The position numbers and the translations under genes were made by a program. DNA of 64,000 nt, taken from positions 2,237,001-2,301,000 of the forward strand of contig NZ_JACXXJ020000005.1 of assembly GCF_014926405.1 (NCBI RefSeq). Reading direction: 5' to 3'. The notes under the pieces were generated by a model. It searched no databases. It worked only from the letters and a program-made list of their open reading frames with translations, and was not told the origin of the DNA. The DNA comes from Agrobacterium vitis. GTDB lineage: Bacteria; Pseudomonadota; Alphaproteobacteria; Rhizobiales; Rhizobiaceae. Each line of letters begins with the position of its first letter. The stretch's first letter is position 1. This document shows, in pieces, positions 26,004 to 36,456 of this stretch.

Positions 26004-27005
26004 TCATACGAGCGTCAGCACAATCTTGCCGATATGTGTGCTGTCTTCCATCAGCCGATGCGCATCCGCCACCTTGTCGAACGGCAGAACGGTATGAATG
26101 ACCGGTGCGACGGTGCCCTGCTCCAGAAGCGGCCAGGCGCTCGCCAAAAGGTCGTCGCGGATGGCGCGTTTTTCTTCCGCGGTGCGCGGGCGCATCGTTG
26201 ATCCCGTCACCGTCAGGCGCTTGACCATGATCGGGCCGAGATTGACCTTTTCGGCCACGGCACCGCCTAGAAAAGCAATGATCGATAGGCAGCCGTCCTT
26301 GGCCAGTGATGCAATATTCTTTTCGAAATAGGACGCGCCGATCATGTCGAGGATGATATCGACCCCCTTACCATCCGTCTCGGCCTTCACCACCTCGGCG
26401 AAATCCTCACTCCGGTAATTGATGGCCCGGCGAGCGCCGAGCTTCAGGCAGGCCTCGGCCTTTTCAGCCGAACCAACCGTGGTCAGCACGTCGGCACCGA
26501 AAGCACGGGCAAGCTGGATCGCCGTGGTGCCAATACCCGAGGAGCCGCCATGGATGAGGACCGTTTCGCCTTCGGTCAGCCCCGCCATCTGGAACAGGTT
26601 GGCCCAGACGGTGAAGAAGGTTTCCGGCACCGCCGCCGCTTTCACCGCATCGAATCCCCTGGGCCAGGGCAGGCTTTGCCCTTCCGGAAGAATGCAGAAC
26701 TCGGCATAACCGCCGCCATTGGCCAGCCCGCAGACCTTGTCGCCAATGGCAAAGTCGCTCACCCCTTCGCCCACCGCCACCACGGTGCCAGCCACTTCCA
26801 GGCCGAGAACAGGGCTTGCGCCCTTCGGCGGCGGATAACTGCCCTGGCGCTGCGCCACATCCGGCCGGTTGACACCTGCCGCTTCGACCTTCACCAGAAT
26901 TTCACCGGCGCTTGGCTCCGGCAACGGACCCTGGGCAATTGTCATGACCTCAGGCCCGCCGAAGGATGGGGTATCGACATAGCGCATGTGCGTGGGAAGC
27001 GTCAT
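26004..27005 (-). CDS. NAD(P)H quinone oxidoreductase (zinc-independent MDR family)
   Basis: A 333-residue medium-chain reductase of the quinone reductase/PIG3 type. The N-terminal GroES-like domain has [20 protein letters not shown], and the Rossmann part has [20 protein letters not shown], which binds NADPH. It lacks the Cys ligands of zinc-dependent alcohol dehydrogenases. It probably reduces quinones or enones in the cytoplasm. The start at 27005 follows CCAGAGGC; an open frame continues upstream to 28028 only because the antisense strand of the DUF1963 gene happens to lack stops. Divergent from that gene. Confidence 0.9.
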   Translation of the reverse strand: MTLPTHMRYVDTPSFGGPEVMTIAQGPLPEPSAGEILVKVEAAGVNRPDVAQRQGSYPPPKGASPVLGLEVAGTVVAVGEGVSDFAIGDKVCGLANGGGYAEFCILPEGQSLPWPRGFDAVKAAAVPETFFTVWANLFQMAGLTEGETVLIHGGSSGIGTTAIQLARAFGADVLTTVGSAEKAEACLKLGARRAINYRSEDFAEVVKAETDGKGVDIILDMIGASYFEKNIASLAKDGCLSIIAFLGGAVAEKVNLGPIMVKRLTVTGSTMRPRTAEEKRAIRDDLLASAWPLLEQGTVAPVIHTVLPFDKVADAHRLMEDSTHIGKIVLTLV

Positions 27006-27149
27006 CTTTTGCCTCTGGACTAAGTGTACCTCGACCTTATCTAGAGACCGAGAGACGAAAAGAAAAGAAGACGGATCGACGCGGGGCGGCATAAGTCCTT
27101 CTAATACCGAACGAATGACCAGGAATCCCGATAGTTCAGGACCATTTGA

Positions 27150-28271
27150 ATGCACAAAAAGCCCCTTGCCCCGCATCTCTTCACCCGTCGCAGCGTTCTT
27201 GCCGGGGCGGCTGGCCTCCTGGCTTTCGGTAACGCCACAGGCACCTTCGCGCAGCAGCGCAAGGCTGGCCCTTATTTCAAGACAAAAGACGAACTCGACC
27301 AGTCGTTGAAGACGTTCGGCGTGGGGTCCTGGGATCGAAGCAGCTTGCTGAAACAGGCCCGGCCAACGACAATTCTCAGCTCGACAGCGCTGGAGGATAA
27401 GGACATTCCGGTCGGCGCAAGCAAGATCGGCGGCGCGCCGGACATGCCTGAGAACACGGACTGGCCAATGCGCAAGCCGTCCTCGAGCGGCAAAAGAGAC
27501 GTTGACGTCCTGCGCAAGCTGAATGCCGAGAACCCCAGCCCCTATTACCAGCAGATGATTGCCGAGAAGGAACCTCTCGCCAACCGGGATGCTCCGCTTG
27601 CCTTCGTCCTGCAATTCGATCTTGCCGCAGCCGGCCCTGTCGATCCCGATATTCCCACGGACGGCCGGCTTCTGGTGTTTTTCGACCTGGTGCTGCTGCC
27701 TTGGTTTGGCGAGCAGCAGGCGGAAAAATCCTTTTCCCTTCTCTATCTTCCCGCCGCGCAGAGCGAGTTGAAACGCCGTCCCGTCCCTGATCTCGGCATG
27801 GCGCTTTGGGGTGAGCGGCGTGAGGGAGACACCGACGAGCAGGCGATGCGATTGCCATCCGCCCGGATCGATCCAACCTTTTCCTATACGCTGCCGGGCG
27901 ATGGGTCCTATCCGATGCTGACCCGCTATCCCTATCCGCAGGAGCCGCCGCATCGGGCCTGGCTGGATGCGCTGACCAGCGGCCCCGGCGACGGTTTCCA
28001 ATTCTACGGTTGGCCGAACTTCGTTCAATCCGACCCGGCCATCGATCTCGGTGCCGAAGACGTGAAATTCGATCTGCCGCGCAATGACGATTACATCCGC
28101 ACCATAAGGGGTCTTGCGGGCCCCATCGAAAACTGGATTCCCCTGCTGACGATCACCGGCTATGCCAGCGACGGCGTCGATTTCAACGGCGGTTATTATG
28201 TGATGATCCGCCGCACGGATCTGCGCAACAAGGATTTTTCAAAGGCGGTCATTGTTTATCAGACCGATTGA
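27150..28271 (+). CDS. Tat-exported DUF1963 protein
   Basis: A 373-residue protein with a twin-arginine signal: [20 protein letters not shown], cut near TFAQQ. The mature part contains [25 protein letters not shown] and late [15 protein letters not shown] segments, with [10 protein letters not shown] before them, which fits the DUF1963/YwqG pattern (I-G-G-x-P-x-x-P-x-x-x-x-W-P early and Q-I-D-L later). YwqG-type proteins are usually cytoplasmic, so export is a notable variation. No enzymatic function is known for the family. The stop is 13 bp from the convergent EAL-GGDEF gene. Confidence 0.8.
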   Translation: MHKKPLAPHLFTRRSVLAGAAGLLAFGNATGTFAQQRKAGPYFKTKDELDQSLKTFGVGSWDRSSLLKQARPTTILSSTALEDKDIPVGASKIGGAPDMPENTDWPMRKPSSSGKRDVDVLRKLNAENPSPYYQQMIAEKEPLANRDAPLAFVLQFDLAAAGPVDPDIPTDGRLLVFFDLVLLPWFGEQQAEKSFSLLYLPAAQSELKRRPVPDLGMALWGERREGDTDEQAMRLPSARIDPTFSYTLPGDGSYPMLTRYPYPQEPPHRAWLDALTSGPGDGFQFYGWPNFVQSDPAIDLGAEDVKFDLPRNDDYIRTIRGLAGPIENWIPLLTITGYASDGVDFNGGYYVMIRRTDLRNKDFSKAVIVYQTD

Positions 28272-28284
28272 GCCGAAACCCACC

Positions 28285-30096
28285 TCACCCGATCGGCTGC
28301 GGCGAACGGATGCCGGAGACAAAAAGGCCGCTATCGCTATCCTTGGCGCTTTTCTTGACGCTGGCGATTTCCGACGACAGGCGGCTGACATCATCGACAA
28401 CCAGCCCCTGCGGTAATTCCAGAACACCGATGGAGCAGCGCATCAGCGGAAAATCGCGGTCGATACCATGACGGTCCGTGCCACGAATACGGCCTTGCGC
28501 CCGGTCTTCCGGTGAATAGAGAGCGGCGACATCGCCGTGGAAATCCGAGAGCAGCCGGTCGAGGATCTCGACGACTTCCTCGCCCGTCCAACCGATCAGG
28601 CCGATGAAGAAATCGTCGCCGCCGACATGGCCGAGAAACACGCCATCGGCGAAGAAATAACGGCGCATCAGCGCGGCAAACAGCGAAATGGCGTGGTCGC
28701 CCAGGTGAAAGCCGTAGTGATCGTTGAAGGGTTTGAAACTGTCGAAATCACAATAGCAGAAATGGCGAAGGTCATCGCTATCACGACCACTGTCCTGCAT
28801 GAAATCGCGAATGGCGCGATTGCCTGGCAGGCCGGTCAGCGGGTTCTGCTCCTGAGCGGTCTTCAACTGCTTTTCATTGATGATGCGCACCAGCGAGGCC
28901 GCAGAAACCACGCCCGCATAGCGCAGGTTTTCGGTCAGCAGCACGCAATCGCTGCCTTCGGTATTAGAGAAGATCGCCATCAGCCGGTCGGCATCGGCAT
29001 CGAGCCCCACGACTGGAGCGTGATCGACGAATTGCGATATGGTCCGCTCATAGACCTTGTTCTTCAGAAGATCGCGCCCGAAGGGCTGATAGATATATTC
29101 CTTCAAATGCACTTCGTGGATGATGCCGCGTGGTTCGCCATTGGCGTTCAGAACCGGAAAGAACGACTGGCGCGGATTGCGGCGAAACAGGTCGAACACG
29201 CTATCGACACTGTCATTTTCATAGACTGTCGGCAGGCGCTCGATCTGCTTGCGGATCAGGATTTCGTCCAGCGACTGGCTGGAGCGCCGTGACTGGCCGA
29301 TATCCTTCAGATGCCGATAGTGGGATTTCAGCTCAGCCAGATGGGTGGTGGGCCGGGCAATGTACCAGCCCTGGACGAGATCCACGCCAAGCTCGCGACA
29401 GGCGATGAACTCGCCTTCCGTCTCGATCCCCTCGGCAATCACCCGCACGCCAAGCACATGGGCGGTCTGGACGATGTTTTTCACCAGATGGCGTTTGCGC
29501 GAATGACTGTCCAGCCCTGAGATGAAATGCCGGTCGATTTTCAGATAGTCGATGGGGAAATCGCAGAGCAGCTTCATCTCGGCATGGCCAACGCCGAAAT
29601 CGTCAATGGCAATCTTGAAGCCGGCGCTGCGCAGCCGCACCATCAGACCGGCAAATTCCGGCACTTCGGTATTGTTGAACCGCTCCGATAATTCAAAACA
29701 CACAGACGACGGCGCAATCCCGGCGGCGCGCAGATGCGCCAAAAGCCCGTCGATAATCGTCTCTCCTTGCGCAATCAGCCGCACATCGAGATTGAGAAAC
29801 AGCGTATAGGCCGCATGATCGGGCAGGCTGGCAAATTTGGCCAGCGCCCTGCTCGCCACCATCTGCTCCAGGGCCAGCAATTGACCCGTTTCATGGGCCT
29901 GGTCGAGAATATCGAGCGGGGTCTCAAAGCCGATTCGTTCCTGACCGCGCATCAGCGTTTCATAGCCGAAGACCGCCCCGGTCTGAACCTCGACAATCGG
30001 CTGCATGGCATTTTCCATCACGACTTTCGCCAGCGTCAGCAATTGATCGCTGGCATAGCGGCGCAATACTCCGCGTTCCGTCGCAACCGCTACCAT
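28285..30096 (-). CDS. EAL-CBS-GGDEF signalling protein
   Basis: A 603-residue cytoplasmic protein with an unusual order: an EAL domain first (about 20-255), a CBS pair (about 290-400) and a GGDEF domain last (about 425-560). The EAL part keeps GYETLMRG (ETL in place of EAL), FELSERF, IAIDDFGVGH, YLKIDRHF and VIAEGIET, so c-di-GMP phosphodiesterase activity is plausible. The GGDEF part begins NPLTGLPGNRAI and has a GGDDF signature, which may still be active. CBS pairs usually bind adenosyl ligands. The start at 30096 is chosen over a long frame to 30213. Divergent from betI. Confidence 0.87.
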   Translation of the reverse strand: MVAVATERGVLRRYASDQLLTLAKVVMENAMQPIVEVQTGAVFGYETLMRGQERIGFETPLDILDQAHETGQLLALEQMVASRALAKFASLPDHAAYTLFLNLDVRLIAQGETIIDGLLAHLRAAGIAPSSVCFELSERFNNTEVPEFAGLMVRLRSAGFKIAIDDFGVGHAEMKLLCDFPIDYLKIDRHFISGLDSHSRKRHLVKNIVQTAHVLGVRVIAEGIETEGEFIACRELGVDLVQGWYIARPTTHLAELKSHYRHLKDIGQSRRSSQSLDEILIRKQIERLPTVYENDSVDSVFDLFRRNPRQSFFPVLNANGEPRGIIHEVHLKEYIYQPFGRDLLKNKVYERTISQFVDHAPVVGLDADADRLMAIFSNTEGSDCVLLTENLRYAGVVSAASLVRIINEKQLKTAQEQNPLTGLPGNRAIRDFMQDSGRDSDDLRHFCYCDFDSFKPFNDHYGFHLGDHAISLFAALMRRYFFADGVFLGHVGGDDFFIGLIGWTGEEVVEILDRLLSDFHGDVAALYSPEDRAQGRIRGTDRHGIDRDFPLMRCSIGVLELPQGLVVDDVSRLSSEIASVKKSAKDSDSGLFVSGIRSPQPIG

Positions 30097-30278
30097 TGAA
30101 AATATCCCTGCGCCCAAATTGTTTAAGTTTACGGCACGGTGACGGCAAAGCCTGAAGGAAATCTTTACCGGGGATGAAAGTTTTGTGACAGTCCCCGGAC
30201 TGGCTAAGTCCACCTGGTGTCAGCCCACGCTCGGCAATCATCTGGACCTCGGACCGGCATCCCGCTGGCTGATTTTTA

Positions 30279-30298
30279 TTGATTGATCAGTCAATCAA
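30279..30298. promoter_or_regulatory. Probable BetI operator
   Basis: TTGATTGA and TCAATCAA flank a TCAG centre, a perfect 20-bp dyad 33 bp before betI and between betI and the divergent EAL-GGDEF gene. TetR-family BetI represses its own operon by binding a dyad of this AT-rich kind, with choline as inducer. Confidence 0.7.
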
Positions 30299-30331
30299 GA
30301 ATAGATTGATGATTATCAGAAAGGATAGGCC

Positions 30332-30934
30332 ATGCCGAAACTGGGAATGGAGCCGGTCAGACGAAAAGCCCTTGTCGATGCGGCCTTGAAAGCCATCGGC
30401 ACGCATGGTTCGCTAACCGTCACCATGTCTGAAATTGCCCGCACTGCTGGGGTTTCTCCCGCTTTGGCCCATCATTATTTCGGCTCCAAGCAGCAATTGC
30501 TGATCGAAACGATCCGCTCGCTGTTGAGACAATTGCAAGCCGATGCCGCCAGCGCGCTGACCGCGGCAACCACCCCGCGCCAACGGATTAGCGCCGTGAT
30601 CCGTATCAGCTTCCAGGCCGACCAGTTTGCGCCCGATACCGTGGCGGCCTGGCTTGCCTTTTATTCCGAAGCGCAACGCTCGGAAGCGACCCGCCGCCTG
30701 CTGGTGATCTATGCCCGGCGGTTGCGCTCCAATCTGGTCGACGCCCTGTTGCCTCTGGCCAGCCGGTCCGACGCCGAGCGTATTGCCGAAGGCACGGCAG
30801 CAATGATCGACGGGCTTTACATTCGCCAGAGCCTGCGGGCTGCACCGCTGTCCATTGATGCCTCTGTCACACTGGTGGAGGACTATGTCAGCGGGCAGTT
30901 ACATGCCATTAACCTTGGGGAGCCCAGACCGTGA
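30332..30934 (+). CDS. betI: Choline-responsive repressor BetI
   Basis: A 200-residue TetR-family regulator. The N-terminal helix-turn-helix reads ALKAIGTHGSLTVTMSEIAR and then GVSPALAHHYFGSKQQLL. The YFGSK and WLAFYSEAQRSEATRRLLVI blocks are typical of BetI. It represses the bet genes in the absence of choline. It starts the operon betI-betC-GST-betB-betA, and its stop overlaps the GTG of betC by 4 bp (GTGA). An AAGGATAGGCC ribosome site precedes the ATG. Confidence 0.95.
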   Translation: MPKLGMEPVRRKALVDAALKAIGTHGSLTVTMSEIARTAGVSPALAHHYFGSKQQLLIETIRSLLRQLQADAASALTAATTPRQRISAVIRISFQADQFAPDTVAAWLAFYSEAQRSEATRRLLVIYARRLRSNLVDALLPLASRSDAERIAEGTAAMIDGLYIRQSLRAAPLSIDASVTLVEDYVSGQLHAINLGEPRP

Positions 30935-32448
30935 CCAGAGCCAATATTCTCATCATCATGGTCGATCAGCTCAACGGCACACTGTTTGCCGATGGCCCGG
31001 CAGACTGGCTGCATGCGCCGCATTTGAAAGCGCTGGCGGCGCGCTCCGCCCGGTTTCAAAACAATTATACCTCCTCGCCACTCTGCGCTCCTGCCCGCGC
31101 CTCCTTCATGGCCGGACAATTGCCCAGCCGCACGCAGGTTTATGACAATGCGGCGGAATATGTGTCGTCCATACCCACTTACGCCCATCATTTGCGCCGT
31201 GCGGGTTATTACACAGCGCTTTCGGGCAAGATGCATTTTGTGGGGCCGGATCAATTGCATGGCTTTGAAGAACGGCTGACCACCGACATTTACCCTGCCG
31301 ATTTCGGCTGGACGCCGGATTATCGCAAACCCGGTGAGCGGATTGACTGGTGGTATCACAATCTCGGCTCGGTGACGGGCGCTGGCGTTGCCGAAACTAC
31401 CAACCAGATGGAATATGATGACGAAGTGGCGTTTCTGGCCAATCAGAAACTCTACCATCTGAGCCGTGAGAGTGATGATGCAGATCGCCGCCCGTGGTGC
31501 CTCACCGTTTCTTTCACCCATCCGCATGACCCTTACGTGGCCCGCAAAAAATACTGGGATCTCTATGAGGATTGCGCCCATCTTCTGCCCAAAGTTGGCG
31601 CATTGGAGGATCAGGACCCCCATTCCAAGCGACTGATCTACGCCTGTGATTATGACAATTTCAACGTCACAGAAGAAGACATCCGCCGCTCGCGTCGCGC
31701 CTATTTCGCCAATATCTCCTATATTGATGATAAAGTGGGCGAGTTGATCGACACGCTGACCCGCACAAGGATGCTGGACAACACCGCCATCCTGTTCTGC
31801 TCCGACCACGGCGATATGCTGGGCGAGCGGGGCCTGTGGTTCAAGATGAATTTCTTTGAAGGTTCTGCCCGCGTGCCGCTGATGGTCGCTGGTCCCGGCA
31901 TTACGCCCGGCCTGCATCAGGCCCCAACCTCCAATCTGGATGTGACGCCAACGCTGTGCGATCTGGCTGGAATTTCGATGGATGAGGTCATGCCCTGGAC
32001 CGATGGCATAAGCCTCAAGGGCATGATCGGTGGCGAGGCCCGCACCGCGCCCGTGTTGATGGAATATGCCGCCGAAGGCTCCTATGCGCCGATGGTCTGC
32101 ATCCGCGAGGGGCAATGGAAATATGTACATTGTGCGCTCGATCCCGACCAATTGTTTGATCTTGGGAGCGATCCGCAAGAACTGACCAATCTGGCCGCTG
32201 ATCCGGCTTATGCCGATGTTCTGGCCGATTTCATCACCAAGCGGAAAGCCCGCTGGGACATGGCCCGCTTTGATGCGGCGGTGCGCGAAAGCCAAGCCCG
32301 CCGCTGGGTGGTTTATGAGGCGCTGCGCAACGGTGCCTATTACCCATGGGATCACCAGCCGCTGCAAAAGGCATCCGAGCGCTACATGCGCAACCATATG
32401 GACTTGAATGTGCTGGAAGAGAGCAAACGCTATCCGAGGGGAGAATGA
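30931..32448 (+). CDS. betC: Choline sulfatase
   Basis: A 505-residue sulfatase that hydrolyses choline-O-sulfate to choline and sulfate, feeding the glycine betaine pathway. SPLCAPARASFMAG (about residues 51-64) is the C-x-P-x-R motif whose Cys is turned into formylglycine. NILIIMVDQLNG near the start and FCSDHGDMLGERGLW hold the metal ligands. The C-terminal block (SERYMRNHMDLNVLEESKRY) is specific to BetC. Start is a GTG at 30931 overlapping betI by 4 bp, and its stop overlaps the next gene in an ATGA. Confidence 0.95.
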   Translation: MTRANILIIMVDQLNGTLFADGPADWLHAPHLKALAARSARFQNNYTSSPLCAPARASFMAGQLPSRTQVYDNAAEYVSSIPTYAHHLRRAGYYTALSGKMHFVGPDQLHGFEERLTTDIYPADFGWTPDYRKPGERIDWWYHNLGSVTGAGVAETTNQMEYDDEVAFLANQKLYHLSRESDDADRRPWCLTVSFTHPHDPYVARKKYWDLYEDCAHLLPKVGALEDQDPHSKRLIYACDYDNFNVTEEDIRRSRRAYFANISYIDDKVGELIDTLTRTRMLDNTAILFCSDHGDMLGERGLWFKMNFFEGSARVPLMVAGPGITPGLHQAPTSNLDVTPTLCDLAGISMDEVMPWTDGISLKGMIGGEARTAPVLMEYAAEGSYAPMVCIREGQWKYVHCALDPDQLFDLGSDPQELTNLAADPAYADVLADFITKRKARWDMARFDAAVRESQARRWVVYEALRNGAYYPWDHQPLQKASERYMRNHMDLNVLEESKRYPRGE

Positions 32449-33092
32449 CAATGCTGACGATCTGGGGCCGAAAATCCTCCTCAAACGTGCAAGCGCTGAT
32501 GTGGTGCATTGGCGAACTTGGTCTTGACTATGTTCGTCATGATGTTGGCCATCGCTATGGGGGCAATGACACGCCGGAATTTCTGGCGATGAACCCAAAT
32601 GGCACGGTGCCAGTTCTGCAAGATGGCAATAGTGACCCTCTGTTTGAGACAGGGGCTATCCTTCGCTATCTCGCCAGCCGTTATGCATCGTCGCCATTCT
32701 GGCCAGATGATCTGGCGGGTCGCACCCGGGTTGATATGTGGGCGGAATGGTCCAAAGTGAATATTGCGCAAGAGTTTACCTATCCCATATTCTGGCGCGT
32801 GGTGCGCACTGCGCCAAAAGATCGTGATCCTAGCGCCATTGCAAAAGCCATGGGCGTGCTGGGCGCAAAGCTGGATATTGCCGAACAACGGCTGGCACAC
32901 CACACCTATCTGGTGGGTGATGAACTGACCTTGGCTGACATTCAATTCGGCCATGTGCTGTTTCGCTATTTCGATATCGATATCACCCGGCCAGAGCGCC
33001 CCGCCCTTCACCGCTATTATCAAAACCTGACCACGCGCCCCGCGTTTCGCGAGCATGTGATGGTGTCTTACGAAGAATTGCGAGTTTTATGA
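32445..33092 (+). CDS. Glutathione S-transferase embedded in the bet operon
   Basis: A 215-residue GST. The N-terminal domain starts [20 protein letters not shown], with the S-S-N motif of the bacterial GstA/theta-like group, followed by [11 protein letters not shown] and [16 protein letters not shown] for glutathione binding. The C-terminal domain includes [17 protein letters not shown]. It begins inside the betC stop (ATGA) and ends inside the betB start (ATGATGA), so it is translationally coupled on both sides. That makes it a true member of the operon, perhaps acting in aldehyde detoxification or on an alternative quaternary amine. Its role in choline metabolism is not established. Confidence 0.88.
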   Translation: MTMLTIWGRKSSSNVQALMWCIGELGLDYVRHDVGHRYGGNDTPEFLAMNPNGTVPVLQDGNSDPLFETGAILRYLASRYASSPFWPDDLAGRTRVDMWAEWSKVNIAQEFTYPIFWRVVRTAPKDRDPSAIAKAMGVLGAKLDIAEQRLAHHTYLVGDELTLADIQFGHVLFRYFDIDITRPERPALHRYYQNLTTRPAFREHVMVSYEELRVL

Positions 33093-34555
33093 TGAAAGCC
33101 CAACCCAAAGCCTCCCACTTCATTGATGGCGAATACGTTGAAGACGCAAGCGGCACCGTGATTGACAGCATCTACCCCGCCACGGGTGAGGTGATTGCGC
33201 GGCTGCATGCGGCCACGCCTGCGATTGTGGAGCGGGCAATTGCAGCGGCCAAGCGGGCGCAGAAGGAATGGGCCGCTCTCAGCCCCACTGCCCGTGGCCG
33301 CGTGCTGAAAAAGGCCGCCGACATCATGCGCGAGCGTAACCGCGAATTATCGGAGCTGGAAACGCTGGACACGGGCAAGCCTATACAGGAAACCATCGTG
33401 GCAGACCCAACATCAGGCGCGGATAGTTTCGAGTTTTTTGGCGGTATCGCAGCGGTTGGACTCAACGGCAGCCATATTCCGCTGGGCAATGATTTTGCCT
33501 ATACCAAACGGGTTCCCCTTGGCGTCTGTGTTGGCATTGGCGCGTGGAATTATCCGCAGCAGATCGCCTGCTGGAAATCGGCACCGGCCTTGGCCGCTGG
33601 CAATGCCATGGTGTTCAAGCCATCGGAAATGACGCCGCTGGGTGCGTTGAAGATTGCCGAGATTTTGATTGAGGCGGGTGCGCCAAAGGGCGTATTCAAC
33701 GTCATTCAGGGCGATCGGGACACGGGACCGCTGCTGGTCAATCATCCCGATGTTGCCAAGGTGTCTTTGACAGGATCAGTGCCAACGGGACGGAAAGTTG
33801 CGGCTGCTGCGGCTGGGCATTTGAAGCATGTCACCATGGAGTTGGGCGGCAAATCGCCCCTGATCATATTTGATGATGCTGATATCGACAGCGCCATTTC
33901 CGGGGCAATGCTGGCGAATTTTTACTCCACTGGGCAGGTCTGCTCCAACGGCACGCGGGTGTTTGTGCACACGACTATTAAGCAGGTCTTCCTTGAGCGC
34001 TTGAAGGCCCGCACGGAAGCCATTGTGATTGGCGATCCGCAAGATGAGGCCACCCAGATGGGGCCTTTGGTGTCGATGGCGCAGCGGGAAAAGGTGCTGT
34101 CCTATATCGACAAGGGCAAGGCCGAGGGCGCGACGCTGATCACGGGCGGCGGCATTCCCAACAGCGCAGCGGGCACTGGTGCGTTTATTCAGCCCACCGT
34201 GTTTGCCGATGTAACGGACGGTATGACCATCGCCCGCGAAGAGATTTTTGGCCCGGTGATGTGCGTGCTGGATTTTGACGACGAGGCTGACGTGATTACT
34301 CGCGCCAATGCCTCGGAATTTGGCCTCGCAGGCGGCGTGTTTACCGCAGACATCACCCGCGCTCACCGCGTGGTGGATCAGCTGGAAGCCGGAACGCTGT
34401 GGATCAACACCTATAATCTCTGCCCGGTGGAAATGCCGTTTGGTGGCTCCAAGCAATCCGGCTTTGGCCGCGAAAATTCGCTGGCGGCGCTGGAGCATTA
34501 TTCGGAATTGAAGACGGTTTATGTCGGCATGGGGAAGTGTGAAGCGCCGTATTGA
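33089..34555 (+). CDS. betB: Betaine aldehyde dehydrogenase
   Basis: A 488-residue NAD(P)-dependent aldehyde dehydrogenase that oxidises betaine aldehyde to glycine betaine in the cytoplasm. [20 protein letters not shown] carries the general-base Glu, and [14 protein letters not shown] carries the nucleophilic Cys; both are intact. [20 protein letters not shown] and [12 protein letters not shown] bind the cofactor. It starts at 33089 or at the adjacent ATG 33092, overlapping the GST stop. The C-terminal [20 protein letters not shown] block is typical of BetB. Confidence 0.96.
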   Translation: MMKAQPKASHFIDGEYVEDASGTVIDSIYPATGEVIARLHAATPAIVERAIAAAKRAQKEWAALSPTARGRVLKKAADIMRERNRELSELETLDTGKPIQETIVADPTSGADSFEFFGGIAAVGLNGSHIPLGNDFAYTKRVPLGVCVGIGAWNYPQQIACWKSAPALAAGNAMVFKPSEMTPLGALKIAEILIEAGAPKGVFNVIQGDRDTGPLLVNHPDVAKVSLTGSVPTGRKVAAAAAGHLKHVTMELGGKSPLIIFDDADIDSAISGAMLANFYSTGQVCSNGTRVFVHTTIKQVFLERLKARTEAIVIGDPQDEATQMGPLVSMAQREKVLSYIDKGKAEGATLITGGGIPNSAAGTGAFIQPTVFADVTDGMTIAREEIFGPVMCVLDFDDEADVITRANASEFGLAGGVFTADITRAHRVVDQLEAGTLWINTYNLCPVEMPFGGSKQSGFGRENSLAALEHYSELKTVYVGMGKCEAPY

Positions 34556-34604
34556 GCTTTGAGGTCAAGGCTCCTTTCGCAGATCACGGCGCTTTTAAAT
34601 TCGG

Positions 34605-34755
34605 GCTTCGCACCCCCTCATCCGGCTGCCGCCACCTTCTCCCCGCTGGGGAGAAGAGGGAAAGAACCGCAGCGCTTCGGGTCTCCTCTCCCCCCATTGT
34701 CTATAAAAGATGCGGAGAGGTCTACCGAGCGTAGCGGAGGCAGGGTGAGCTCCGG
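34605..34755. repeat. Rhizobial mosaic palindromic element between betB and betA
   Basis: The segment CACCCCCTCATCCGGCTGCC is followed by CCTTCTCCCC/GGGGAGAAG arms (about 34635-34656), a degenerate second arm with CTCCTCTCCCCCC, and the ending GCAGGGTGAGCTCCGG. This is the highly repeated intergenic palindrome familiar from Rhizobium, Agrobacterium and Sinorhizobium genomes (RIME-like). It can form long RNA stems and splits the bet operon by 244 bp. Confidence 0.8.
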
Positions 34756-34799
34756 GTTCTGACCTACAACTTTAGTCCCCAAATCTAAGGGCTGGCAAC

Positions 34800-36452
34800 A
34801 TGCATCAGGCAGATTTCATCATCATCGGTTCCGGCTCGGCAGGCGCGGCCATGGCCTATCGCCTGTCAGAAGATGGCAAGCACACGGTCATCGTGCTGGA
34901 ATTCGGCGGCTCAGACATTGGCCCCTTTGTGCAAATGCCAGCCGCCCTTGCCTTCCCGATGAATATGAACCGCTACAATTGGGGATATGTCACCGAGCCG
35001 GAACCACACCTCAACAATCGCCGCATGATTGCGCCGCGTGGCAAGGTGGTGGGCGGGTCGTCCTCCATCAATGGCATGGTCTATGTGCGCGGCCATGCGG
35101 AGGATTTTAACCGTTGGGACGAGCTCGGAGCGACTGGTTGGTCCTATGCCGATGTGCTGCCTTACTTCAAGCGCATGGAGCATTCTCATGGCGGTGAAGA
35201 GGGCTGGCGCGGCACCGATGGTCCCCTGCATGTACGCCGGGGCGAGGTGAAAAATCCGCTATATCAGGCATTTATTGATGCCGGAGCGCAGGCCGGATTT
35301 CCCGTGACCGAGGATTACAATGGCCGACAACAGGAAGGCTTTGGCCTGATGGAGCAAACCAGTTGGCAAGGCCGTCGCTGGTCCACCGCCAATGCCTATC
35401 TGAAACCGGCACTGAAGCGCGACAATTGCCGCCTGATCCGCTGTTTTGCCCGCAAGATCGTGCTGGAAGGCCGCCGCGCTGTGGGCGTAGAAGTGGAAAT
35501 TGCTGGCAAGATCGAGGTGATCCGCGCCAACCGCGAGGTGATTGTTGCCGCCTCCGCCTTCAACTCGCCGAAACTGCTGCTGCTCTCCGGCATTGGCCCG
35601 GCGGCACATTTGCGCGAAATGGGCATTGATGTGGTGGCGGATCGGCCCGGTGTTGGCCAGAACCTGCAAGACCATCTGGAATATTACCACCAGTTCAAAT
35701 CAAAATTGCCCATCACCCTGCATTCCAAAAACAACTGGTTCTGGAAGGGCGTGGTCGGCGCGCAGTGGCTGTTTTTCAAAACCGGTCTTGGCACCTCCAA
35801 CCAGTTCGAGGCCGCCGCCTTTATCCGCTCAAGCGCGGGCGTGAAATGGCCCGACCTGCAATACCACTTCCTGCCGATTGCCGTGTCGTATGATGGCAAA
35901 TCGTCAGTGGAGGGCCATGGCTTTCAGGCCCATGTCGGCTATAACATGTCGAAATCGCGTGGCTCTGTTACCTTGCGTTCACCGGATGTCAAAGACGCTC
36001 CCGTATTGCGGTTCAACTATATGAGTGATCCGGAAGACTGGATAAAATTCCGCCACGCCGTGCGGATCACCCGCGAGATTTTTGCGCAAAAAGCCTTTGA
36101 TCCCTATCGGGAATCCGAAATCGCGCCGGGATCGAAAGTCCAAACCAATGACGAGATTGACGCCTTCCTGCGCGAACATCTGGAAGGGGCCTATCACCCC
36201 TGTGGCACAGCCAAAATGGGCAATAAAGATGATCCAATGGCCGTGGTCGATCCCACTTGCAAGGTGATTGGCGTCGAAGGCCTGCGCGTAGCAGATTCAT
36301 CGATCTTTCCGCATGTCACCTATGGCAATCTCAACGGCCCATCGATCATGACTGGCGAGAAGGCATCAGATCATATTCTCGGCCGTGATCCCCTACCCCG
36401 CAGCAATCAGGAGCCGTGGATTAATCCGACTTGGCAGGTGAGTGATCGGTAA
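34800..36452 (+). CDS. betA: Choline dehydrogenase
   Basis: A 550-residue FAD-dependent GMC oxidoreductase that oxidises choline to betaine aldehyde at the inner membrane. The N-terminal [20 protein letters not shown] is the FAD-binding Rossmann motif; [20 protein letters not shown] is GMC signature 1. [13 protein letters not shown] holds the catalytic His, and [20 protein letters not shown] holds the second His/Asn. The length is that of typical BetA. It follows betB after the palindromic repeat, so it may also have its own promoter. It is convergent with the vapC gene, 4 bp apart. Confidence 0.96.
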   Translation: MHQADFIIIGSGSAGAAMAYRLSEDGKHTVIVLEFGGSDIGPFVQMPAALAFPMNMNRYNWGYVTEPEPHLNNRRMIAPRGKVVGGSSSINGMVYVRGHAEDFNRWDELGATGWSYADVLPYFKRMEHSHGGEEGWRGTDGPLHVRRGEVKNPLYQAFIDAGAQAGFPVTEDYNGRQQEGFGLMEQTSWQGRRWSTANAYLKPALKRDNCRLIRCFARKIVLEGRRAVGVEVEIAGKIEVIRANREVIVAASAFNSPKLLLLSGIGPAAHLREMGIDVVADRPGVGQNLQDHLEYYHQFKSKLPITLHSKNNWFWKGVVGAQWLFFKTGLGTSNQFEAAAFIRSSAGVKWPDLQYHFLPIAVSYDGKSSVEGHGFQAHVGYNMSKSRGSVTLRSPDVKDAPVLRFNYMSDPEDWIKFRHAVRITREIFAQKAFDPYRESEIAPGSKVQTNDEIDAFLREHLEGAYHPCGTAKMGNKDDPMAVVDPTCKVIGVEGLRVADSSIFPHVTYGNLNGPSIMTGEKASDHILGRDPLPRSNQEPWINPTWQVSDR

Positions 36453-36456
36453 GACA

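Noticed and set aside
27006..28028. Open reading frame of 340 codons extending the quinone reductase upstream, antisense to the DUF1963 gene
   Set aside because: The amino-acid composition is unnatural and the plus-strand gene has a Tat signal and family motifs; the absence of stops is a GC-rich antisense effect.
30883..32598. 571-codon minus-strand frame opposite betC
   Set aside because: Antisense shadow of betC, which has all sulfatase motifs.
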